Under the pieces are notes generated by a model. It was not told the DNA's origin and made no database searches. It saw only the letters and a program-made list of their open reading frames with translations. Source: Spartobacteria bacterium (GTDB taxonomy: Bacteria > Verrucomicrobiota > Verrucomicrobiia > Chthoniobacterales > Chthoniobacteraceae). Taken from it: a DNA stretch of 23,359 bases. Both the position numbers and the translations under genes were made by a program. Positions within the stretch are counted from its first letter, which is position 1. Every line of letters starts with the position of its first letter. The DNA is taken from assembly GCA_025355595.1 (NCBI GenBank), contig JANXZI010000499.1, forward strand, positions 1 through 23,359, written 5' to 3'. Shown here piece by piece: positions 15,552 through 21,634 of this stretch.

Positions 15552-15864
15552 GCTTTCTTTAAAAACGAGGGCAGGGGTTGGTGTGTTTTTGGCCAGTTAT
15601 TGAACCTAGCAATAGGGTGACGGTTGAATTTTCAATCCGAAGGGTTGGCGGAAATCAGCCGGGGGCAAAGCGAATGAAACGCGCGGCAACCCCCGGATCA
15701 CCGGCATTCGCGAACGCGCCGCGGGAGGGTGCGCCGGAAATATCGCGTCCGCGATTCCGCAGCCCCGCCGGGGCGATTCCGCGTGTGGATACCGATCCGT
15801 GGGTGTCGCTCGTGCCCGACGCCATTCCTTCCCGCGGGACGCGGGACTGACCGTTCGCTGTGCG
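15552..15864. other. 313-base intergenic region with two compact hairpins
   Basis: No credible gene is seen between the convergent ATE-like and GreA-like genes. A 90-codon frame (15578-15850) starts with TTG and has no family features. Hairpin 1: GCCCC-GCC-GGGGC at 15762-15774, flanked by direct copies of GCGATTCCGC at 15751-15760 and 15773-15782. Hairpin 2: TCCCGCG-GGA-CGCGGGA at 15830-15846, a perfect 7-bp stem 19 bases past the GreA-like stop. Neither is followed by a T-run on either strand, so they are not standard intrinsic terminators, though hairpin 2 may protect the 3' end of the greA-like mRNA. Confidence 0.6.
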
Positions 15865-17694
15865 CTAAATCTTCGCGACCTCGATGCTGAGGATCTCGAC
15901 TTCGTGCTCGCCGGTTTCCTTCGGCACGGTGACGCGGTCGCCCACTGCGTGGCCGATGAGCACCTGCGCCATCTGCGAGAGGTAGCTGATGATGTGCTTC
16001 GCGGGGTCGGTGTCCCAGGCTCCGAGGATCGTGTAGCCTTCCTCGCCGCCTTCCTTCACGAGCCGGAGCTTCACGCTGGTGCCGATGGCGACCTTCTCAT
16101 TCGTCACGCCGGCAAAATCGGTGCCGCGCGCGCGGGCGAGGTCGCGCTCGACTTCGCTCTTGCGGCGGGTGAGCACGCGCTGCTGTTCCTTCGCACTCTT
16201 GTATTCGAAATTCTCGCGGAGGTCGCCGTAGTCGCGGGCGATCTGGATGTCCTGCCGGTTTTGCGGGATCTTCTTGGTCACGAGGTCGTCGTATTCTTCT
16301 TTCCGCACTTCGAGGCTCTTCCACGAGACGATGAGTTCGTTCTTCTTGTCGTCGTCGGGCCGGCCCGTGATGAGCGCCTCGAGCTCGGGATAGGCGCGCA
16401 CGATGCGGCCGAGGAGCGAGCGCTTGTTCAGCTCGTCGAAGGTCGGGCAGGCGACGAGCTTGCGCATCACTTCGCGCAGCTCCTCATCGGTGGCGAGGGC
16501 GACGAGATCAATGATGAGATCCTGATCGTTCACGAGCATGTCCTGGAGGCGGCGGTCGCGCTTTTCGCGGAACTGGTCGCGATCCATCGTGCCGAGGATG
16601 GCACTGAGCACGCGCGGGTGCTGCGCGATTTCGCCGAAGACGCCGTGCCGCTCCTCGCACAGCCACTGCAGGCCCTCGGCTTCGATGGACTGTTCGCGGA
16701 TGGACTTGTCGAGCGCCGCGCCAAATTCATCCATGCGCCCTTTTTCGATCAGCAGGCGCGCGGCCTCGGGGACGACCTTCGAGTTGCCGCGCATGAAAAG
16801 AAGGATGGCCTTGGTGCTCCAGTGATCGCTGAACGCCTCGGGCAGCGCGAGGATGACTTTCTTCAGCTTCGACACGGGCAGCTCGCCGAGCAGCGCGATG
16901 AGGCTGCGATCATTGTCCCGGAGAATACCGGAGATCGTGGGCGTGTCCGGCGCAGACACATGATGCGGGAGCTTCGTGATGATCTCGTCGCGGAGCGCGA
17001 GAAGTTGCAGCGTCTCGGAGGTGTGGAGCTTCAGGTTCTTCTTCGTCGCGCTCTCGATGGATGCGACGATTGGCTGCAGCACGACCGGATCATTAAACTG
17101 CGCGAGCGCCTTCGTGAGGCTGTCGAGCGAGTTGATCTGCTCCTTCAGCGTGCGCGCGGACTTCACGCCGGAGAGGATCTCGTCGGTCTGCGAAAGTGCT
17201 TCCTCGCGGAGCAGGAATGGTTCCGTCTTTTTCTGCGGGACGCCGACGAGGGAGTCGGCCTTCAGTGCGCGCTTCGCGGGCTCCCACCACTTTTTGAAAG
17301 CCGCGTCTGTGAACACATCCGGGACGAGTTGCGTGGAGATCTGGTCCGCCGTCGCGCGTCCGCCGAGGCTCTGGAGCACGAGCCGCACGAGCGCCGCGGG
17401 GTCGGACTGCGCGAGCTTTTTCACGGCCTCGATGTTTTGAAATTTTTTCGCCGCGATGTGATCCACGGGCAGCGCCGCGAGCGACTCGCCGGCGTATTGG
17501 AGCTGCATCGAGTGGCCCTTCCTCGCTTTGAAATCAATCGTCGTCTGACTCAGCAGAAAATCGTGCGCGACGATGATGCCGTAGCCCCAGCTCTTGTGCT
17601 GGACGATGGTGCCCGGTGGGATTTTCGCGAGGGCAGCCCCGGCTGTGGAAGTGAGTTTGCCGGATTCGACTGCCTTCTTGATGTCTTCTGTCAT
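15865..17694 (-). CDS. Giant GreA/GreB-type transcription elongation factor with CarD-like N-terminus
   Basis: 609 residues from ATG 17694, about four times a normal GreA (158). Residues about 25-80 (IPPGTIVQHKSWGYGIIVAHD) resemble the SH3-like RNA-polymerase-binding fold of CarD/TRCF. A helical region of about 350 residues follows. The C-terminal 150 residues are Gre-like: a coiled-coil with ARDYGDLRENFEYKSAKEQQ (486-505), in which Asp491 and Glu494 correspond to the tip acidic pair that GreA inserts into the polymerase secondary channel to stimulate transcript cleavage, then a C-terminal FKBP-like domain (YTILGAWDTDPAKHIISY, IGHAVGDRVTVP). Chlamydial GreA has a similarly long form, so this is probably a PVC-lineage trait. 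It should rescue backtracked RNA polymerase, with extra contacts from the N-terminal part. It follows the DUF1080-like gene after 218 bases. Confidence 0.9.
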   Translation of the reverse strand: MTEDIKKAVESGKLTSTAGAALAKIPPGTIVQHKSWGYGIIVAHDFLLSQTTIDFKARKGHSMQLQYAGESLAALPVDHIAAKKFQNIEAVKKLAQSDPAALVRLVLQSLGGRATADQISTQLVPDVFTDAAFKKWWEPAKRALKADSLVGVPQKKTEPFLLREEALSQTDEILSGVKSARTLKEQINSLDSLTKALAQFNDPVVLQPIVASIESATKKNLKLHTSETLQLLALRDEIITKLPHHVSAPDTPTISGILRDNDRSLIALLGELPVSKLKKVILALPEAFSDHWSTKAILLFMRGNSKVVPEAARLLIEKGRMDEFGAALDKSIREQSIEAEGLQWLCEERHGVFGEIAQHPRVLSAILGTMDRDQFREKRDRRLQDMLVNDQDLIIDLVALATDEELREVMRKLVACPTFDELNKRSLLGRIVRAYPELEALITGRPDDDKKNELIVSWKSLEVRKEEYDDLVTKKIPQNRQDIQIARDYGDLRENFEYKSAKEQQRVLTRRKSEVERDLARARGTDFAGVTNEKVAIGTSVKLRLVKEGGEEGYTILGAWDTDPAKHIISYLSQMAQVLIGHAVGDRVTVPKETGEHEVEILSIEVAKI

Positions 17695-17808
17695 GGGGCG
17701 CGGAAGCTAGGGGCCATTGCCGCGCTGGAAAAGGGATTTCTTTGGCGGGTGCGAAAAAACGAGCGCAGGCTGGAATTCGGCGGCATTGCGAGGGAAACGC
17801 TGGTGAAA

Positions 17809-17868
17809 GTGGTTCACGCGGCCCTCCGCGTGAATGGCCCGCATTCCTGCGAGGGCCGCAGGAACCAC
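17809..17868. repeat. REPIN-like inverted pair of hairpins
   Basis: A 60-base element. Hairpin L is TTCACGCGG-CCCT-CCGCGTGAA at 17813-17834 (9-bp perfect stem). Hairpin R is TTCCTGCG-AGGGC-CGCAGGAA at 17844-17864 (8-bp perfect stem). R is an inverted, diverged copy of L. The outer ends GTGGTTC (17809-17815) and GAACCAC (17862-17868) are complementary, as are GCGGCCCTC (17818-17826) and GAGGGCCGC (17851-17859), so a single long hairpin or a two-armed fold are both possible. It lies between the greA-like start and the DUF1080-like stop. Confidence 0.8.
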
Positions 17869-17912
17869 CTTGCCCGCGCCGCTCTTTGTTCAGCGTTTTC
17901 CGAAAGCTGCGG

Positions 17913-18551
17913 CTACTTCCTCGGCTCCGGTTTTGCGGTGTAGATTCGCACGTTGCGGAAGCTCGCGCTCTCGCCCGCGACGGTGAGGCCCGGGGAGGTC
18001 TTCTCCTTTGCGGCAAAACTCGGGTCGCTGCCTTCGCCGGTGATTTTTCCATCGAGCGTGCCGACCATTTTGTCGCCGACCATCTCGAGGACGACCGTGT
18101 GCCACGTGCCGGGTGCGATTTCCATGGCCTTGTTCAGAAAGATGACAGCCTTGTCCGGGCCGTCGTGATCCTGGTCGTCGCGCTGCACGACGAAGCGGTT
18201 TGGTGCGATGATGATCCGCGCGAGGTGTTCCTTCGGGCCGTTGATGGAGAGCGTGGTGGCTTTCGCGCCGTCGAGCTTCACGTCGTAGGCGATCACGATG
18301 TCCTTGAGTTTGAAGGCCGTGCGGAGGACCGCGCCGTGGCTGTCCGACTTCAGTTCCGCGCCGCGCAGTGTGCCGTCGTTGATTTCCCACTTGCCCTTCG
18401 CGGCCTTCCATTCCTTCGCGAGCGCGGAGCCGGTGAAGGAGTCGGCGAGCACGAGCTTGTCAATCTGCGCGAGGCGCGTCTGAGGCGGCGCGGGGTCGGC
18501 GGCAAACGTGGCGGAGGAAAGTGCGACGAGGAGGGTGAGGGAGGTTTTCAT
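17913..18551 (-). CDS. Small secreted DUF1080/LamG-like protein
   Basis: 212 residues with a clear signal peptide (MKTSLTLLVALSSATFA-ADP; cleavage about 17/18), so exported. The mature part is a beta-sandwich-type sequence with the hallmarks of DUF1080 (3-keto-disaccharide hydrolase) and LamG-like proteins common in PVC bacteria: LVLADSFTGSALAKEWKAAKGKWEINDGTLRGAE at the start, internal NRFVVQRDDQDHDGPDKA, and near the C-terminus PGTWHTVVLEMVGDKMVGTLDGK and PGLTVAGESASFRNVRIY. These features fit carbohydrate binding or keto-sugar hydrolysis, but no catalytic residue can be named with confidence. It precedes the greA-like gene on the same strand with a REPIN-like element between them, so co-transcription is uncertain. 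No Shine-Dalgarno before ATG 18551. Confidence 0.8.
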   Translation of the reverse strand: MKTSLTLLVALSSATFAADPAPPQTRLAQIDKLVLADSFTGSALAKEWKAAKGKWEINDGTLRGAELKSDSHGAVLRTAFKLKDIVIAYDVKLDGAKATTLSINGPKEHLARIIIAPNRFVVQRDDQDHDGPDKAVIFLNKAMEIAPGTWHTVVLEMVGDKMVGTLDGKITGEGSDPSFAAKEKTSPGLTVAGESASFRNVRIYTAKPEPRK

Positions 18552-18877
18552 GCGAAGTGGGATAGCAGTGGGGCGGGGAAATGGGGACGGAAATGTTTGG
18601 GCGGGGGAAGCGGATCAAAATGCGAGGGAGCATTTCAACGTCCAACGTCCAACGCCCAACGTCCAACTTCCAAAGCAAGCAGCGCTTCGCAGTTCGGATT
18701 CTTCCCTTGGGCGTTGGACGTTGGACGTTGAGCCCGCCGCAGGCGCCTCCCGCACCGCACCGCCTTTCTCCTCCTCTCGACATCCCGGTTTCGACGGGAG
18801 CGGCGTTGGCGGCTGGAATCGTGCACCGCGTGAATGACCCGCGCGCAGAGTGCGCAGAGTGCGCGCATTTTCTCCCG
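18552..18877. other. 326-base intergenic region holding two repeat types
   Basis: Between the DUF1080-like start and the permease stop (both genes on the minus strand) no gene is credible. It contains the locus-3 heptamer element (18634-18746), a 17-base relative of the 17809 element (CCGCGTGAATGACCCGC, 18826-18842, one mismatch to 17826-17842) and a 9-bp tandem GCGCAGAGT at 18843-18851 and 18852-18860. The promoter of the DUF1080-like gene should lie near 18560-18620, but no convincing -35/-10 pair is seen. Confidence 0.7.
18634..18746. repeat. 7-bp-periodic inverted repeat with core A (locus 3)
   Basis: The left arm has units TTCAACG, TCCAACG, TCCAACG, CCCAACG, TCCAACT and TCCAAAG from 18634 to 18675. 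The 23 bases at 18635-18657 are repeated exactly as reverse complement at 18709-18731, 51 bases away. Directly after the right arm stands core A, AGCCCGCCGCAGGCGC (18731-18746), identical to 5749-5764 of locus 1 although the heptamer here (TCCAACG) differs from that in locus 1 (GTTCCGA). Only one core is seen here. Confidence 0.88.
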
Positions 18878-20440
18878 CTAATCGGCCGCCGCGGCGAGCG
18901 CGATACGGTGCGGAATCCGCGCCGCGATGAGGAGCGTGGCGATCCATGTCAGCACGGAGATCGTGAGCATCTGTGCGACGGCGTCGTCGTGTGAGTGGCG
19001 TCCATCAAGGGTGAAGATGATGATAATCCAGATGACAATGACCACGCAGAGGCCGGTGGCGAATGGCGCGCGGCCCATCCGCAGCGAGAGATACATGACG
19101 AGCACGGCGAAGAAAATATAGCCGCTGAAGGCGAGGAACAGGCCGGCGATGAACTCGGGTGTGAACTCCAACGCGTCCCAGCGTTCGCCATTCGATCCGC
19201 CGAAAATCATGAGGAGGCCGATGATGGCGAGCGTGGCCGACGGGATGAGCTGTGGGAGCGCGCCGAGGATTTTTTCGCGGATGATCCTGCCGGTGCCGAG
19301 CGGCAGCGTGCAGAGCACGCCGAGAGTCTTGCGCTTCCGCTCGGCGGCGAACATGCGCGCGCTGACGAGGCCAAATTCAACGCTGAAACACAGATCCCCG
19401 AAAATCCAAAACATGACGCCGACATCCTTCGTCCGCATGGAGGAACGAACGATGGTCGCGAGCCACCAGACGAAGAGCAGGGCCATCGCGGCATAGACGG
19501 CTGTGCGGATGAGGAGACCGCGCATCCCGCCGCCGAGAAAATGGAAATCCTTCCAGGCAATCGCGCGCTTGCCGGGACGTCGGCGCGAAGTGTGGCGGCC
19601 TGCGGTCGTCGGTGACTTTTTCGGGCTCTCCGAAACAGTCTCGCCGCTGGAATTGCAGCACGGCTTGAAGAGCAGCCACGCGAGCGAGAAAAAAATCACC
19701 CCGCCGCCGAGGCTGGCGGTCAGCGAGTCCGTGGCGAAGGGCATCGCGCCGCGCGGTTCGATGGCCTTCACGAGGTCGAAGCCGGGATTGATCCCGATCC
19801 AAGTCTGCGCAAACGACTCGAGCCAGCCAGCCGGGCTCCCACCCCGGAACCTTGAGGTCATGGCGATCGAAATCATGAAGAGCGGCAGCACGTAGAGGAC
19901 GAAGCCGGTGAGCACCGTCATGGCCGTCGCGCGGCTCGTGCGGCGGCAGATGACCGACCACAGGAGCGCGACATTGCAGAGAAAAAAAAGGAACGCCGCG
20001 AGGATGGCGTAGCAGCGCAGAACCTGCTCCAGTGACACGCCGCCCAGCGTGATGCAGAGCATGGTGAAAGGCACCTGCACGGCGAGCAGCAGGAGGCCTT
20101 CGCAGAGCCGTGCGGTGCTTTTTCCGAGGAGGATGGCGAGCGGGTTCAGGCGCGTCATCTGCAAAAGTCCGAGCGTGTCCTCCTCCTTTTCCTCGGTGAT
20201 GGCGGAGGCAAATGTGCTGAGGCCAAAGATGGCGATGGCGAAGAAATTCACCATGACGACCAGGATGAGCACCTGTTGGCCGGGCGCGGAGTAGCGGGTG
20301 AAATTCTGCTCGTTGCCCGCGATGAAAAAGAGGAGCAGCAGCGCGAGCGCGCCACGCGCGAGCGGCGTGAACCTTGCGCGCGACTGCTCGCGCAGTGAGC
20401 GCACGAAGAGCGCGAAGATGGGGCGGAGGCGGGTGAGCAC
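18878..20440 (-). CDS. ABC-2 type transporter permease, two modules fused
   Basis: 520 residues starting at GTG 20440; no ATG is available nearby. About twelve hydrophobic helices fall into two sets of six. The first set (about 28-285) contains the amphipathic coupling segment AITEEKEEDTLGLLQMTRLNP, the second (about 310-515) contains FAAERKRKTLGVLCTLPLGTG at the same relative place. This duplication shows two ABC-2 permease modules in one chain, joined by a basic Ser/Arg-rich linker (about 270-300, ESPKKSPTTAGRHTSRRRPG). It should form the membrane part of an exporter with the ATPase encoded just upstream. The 227-base gap to the ATPase gene holds the locus-4 repeat. Substrate unknown; a GldF-like or bacteriocin-type export role is possible but unsupported. 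Confidence 0.85.
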   Translation of the reverse strand: MLTRLRPIFALFVRSLREQSRARFTPLARGALALLLLFFIAGNEQNFTRYSAPGQQVLILVVMVNFFAIAIFGLSTFASAITEEKEEDTLGLLQMTRLNPLAILLGKSTARLCEGLLLLAVQVPFTMLCITLGGVSLEQVLRCYAILAAFLFFLCNVALLWSVICRRTSRATAMTVLTGFVLYVLPLFMISIAMTSRFRGGSPAGWLESFAQTWIGINPGFDLVKAIEPRGAMPFATDSLTASLGGGVIFFSLAWLLFKPCCNSSGETVSESPKKSPTTAGRHTSRRRPGKRAIAWKDFHFLGGGMRGLLIRTAVYAAMALLFVWWLATIVRSSMRTKDVGVMFWIFGDLCFSVEFGLVSARMFAAERKRKTLGVLCTLPLGTGRIIREKILGALPQLIPSATLAIIGLLMIFGGSNGERWDALEFTPEFIAGLFLAFSGYIFFAVLVMYLSLRMGRAPFATGLCVVIVIWIIIIFTLDGRHSHDDAVAQMLTISVLTWIATLLIAARIPHRIALAAAAD

Positions 20441-20497
20441 GGCTTAGATTGGTTTGGGAAATGTCGGAGCCATCGCGTGGGACGGATGGCGGGGTGG

Positions 20498-20644
20498 ATT
20501 CCGAGTTCCGAGTTCCGAGTTCCGAGTTCCAAATTCAGCCCCGCGCAGCGGCTTCGCCCTGTCAGAGCACGCATCCAAGTTCGCGGCGTGCCTGCGGCGG
20601 GCTGAACTTGGAACTCTAAACTTGGAACTCTGAGCTTGGAAAAA
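20498..20644. repeat. Composite inverted repeat with 7-bp-periodic arms (locus 4)
   Basis: The left arm ATTCCGA, GTTCCGA x3, GTTCCAA, ATTCAGC (20498-20539) leads into core B, AGCCCCGCGCAGCGGC, at 20537-20552, identical to the reverse complement of 5802-5817. The right arm starts with the complement of core A (20588-20603, one mismatch) and continues with GAACTTG/GAACTCT/AAACTTG/GAACTCT-type units to about 20640. It is the same element as locus 1 in the opposite orientation; the spacers share TTGGATG when placed in the same orientation but are otherwise diverged. It lies between the ATPase and permease genes of the ABC unit. Confidence 0.9.
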
Positions 20645-20667
20645 TGGACGCATTTTTCTGGGGTGTT

Positions 20668-21621
20668 TTACGTCCGCACGCCGGGCTCGGTGAGATCCAT
20701 GAAGGCCTGGTTCAGGTGCTTCACGTCTTCTTGGAAGGCGGTGATGCTTGCGCCGGAGGCGAGCGCGGCCTGGAGGATGGCGTTTGGCGTGAGCGCGGCG
20801 GGATCGAATTCCACGGTGTAGCGCGCCTCGCCATTCACCGGCTGCTGCACGCGCGTGATGCCCGGCAGCGCCGACAGCGCGGGCACGAGCGGCGGGTGCT
20901 CCGCCGCGAGCGTGAGGGCAAAGGCGTCGCCCGATTTTTCCCCGACGATGAGACCGCGCATGGTGCCAGTATATTTCACCGAGCCGCGGTCGAGGATGGT
21001 CACGGAGTCGCACAGCTCGGCGAGTTCGCTGAGGATGTGCGAGCTGATGAAGATTGTTTTTCCGAGCCGCTTCAGCTCCTGCAGAATTTCCATCAGCTCG
21101 ATGCGCGCGCGCGGGTCGAGGCCGCTGGCGGGTTCGTCGAGCAGCAGCAGATCCGGATCATGCACGAGCACGCGCGCGAGCGAGACGCGCTGCTGCATCC
21201 CGCGCGAGAGGCCTTGCACAAAGTCGTCCTTGCGCCCCGCCATGTCGGTGAGCGCGAGCACGTCGCCGATGGTCTTGTCGCGCTGCGCCTGGTTCATGCC
21301 GTACGCCGCGCCGAAAAAATCGAGGTACTCGAATACGGTCATCTGCCGGTACATCGAGAAGTGATCTGGCATGTAGCCGATCTTCTGCCGCACATCGTTC
21401 CGCTCGCGCACGATGTCCTTGCCAAATGCGAGCACCGTGCCCGTCTGCGGCGGAAGCAGCGTGGCGAGCACTTTCAGTGTGGTCGTCTTCCCCGCGCCAT
21501 TCGGCCCGACGAAGCCGTGGATGCTCCCGCGCTCGACGGTGAAGGTCACATCGGCGACGGCGACGTGGTTCTTGTACGCGTGGCGGAGATTGCGAATGTC
21601 TATGACGGGCGGATGGTCCAT
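20668..21621 (-). CDS. ABC transporter ATP-binding protein (ABC-2 exporter)
   Basis: 317 residues from ATG 21621. Walker A GPNGAGKTT (39-47), Q-loop area IGYMPDHFSMYRQMTV (81-96, with Asp in place of the usual Gln), signature LSRGMQQR (138-145), Walker B LLLLDEP (158-164), D-loop SGLDP and switch His195 in FISSH. All residues needed for ATP hydrolysis are present. The C-terminal 100 residues form the extension usual in CcmA/NatA-type ATPases of ABC-2 exporters. It powers export through the cytoplasmic membrane with the double permease encoded next. The start lies 13 bases after the stop of the upstream membrane-protein gene, so those two are surely co-transcribed; no Shine-Dalgarno is seen, so translation may depend on coupling. 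Confidence 0.95.
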   Translation of the reverse strand: MDHPPVIDIRNLRHAYKNHVAVADVTFTVERGSIHGFVGPNGAGKTTTLKVLATLLPPQTGTVLAFGKDIVRERNDVRQKIGYMPDHFSMYRQMTVFEYLDFFGAAYGMNQAQRDKTIGDVLALTDMAGRKDDFVQGLSRGMQQRVSLARVLVHDPDLLLLDEPASGLDPRARIELMEILQELKRLGKTIFISSHILSELAELCDSVTILDRGSVKYTGTMRGLIVGEKSGDAFALTLAAEHPPLVPALSALPGITRVQQPVNGEARYTVEFDPAALTPNAILQAALASGASITAFQEDVKHLNQAFMDLTEPGVRT

Positions 21622-21634
21622 GCGGTGCGGAGGT

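Noticed and set aside
15578..15850. 90-codon frame in the ATE/GreA intergenic region
   Set aside because: TTG start, no ribosome binding site, no family features, and it runs through both hairpins and direct repeats; better seen as non-coding.
15799..17943. 714-codon plus-strand frame
   Set aside because: It is the antisense of the giant GreA-like gene. High GC keeps the opposite frame open, and its product (long runs of Leu, Ala, Glu, Asp, Arg, His) shows no family motif, while the minus strand carries clear Gre motifs.
18634..18746. CRISPR array
   Set aside because: The repeat units are only 7 bases, adjoining without unique spacers, and they come back in inverted orientation. No cas gene is in the window.
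5702..20644. Insertion sequences or a composite transposon bounded by the two inverted elements
   Set aside because: The elements at 5702 and 20498 are inverted and could bracket a transposon, but the DNA between them is ordinary housekeeping content with no transposase or integrase, so independent spread of small elements is the simpler reading.
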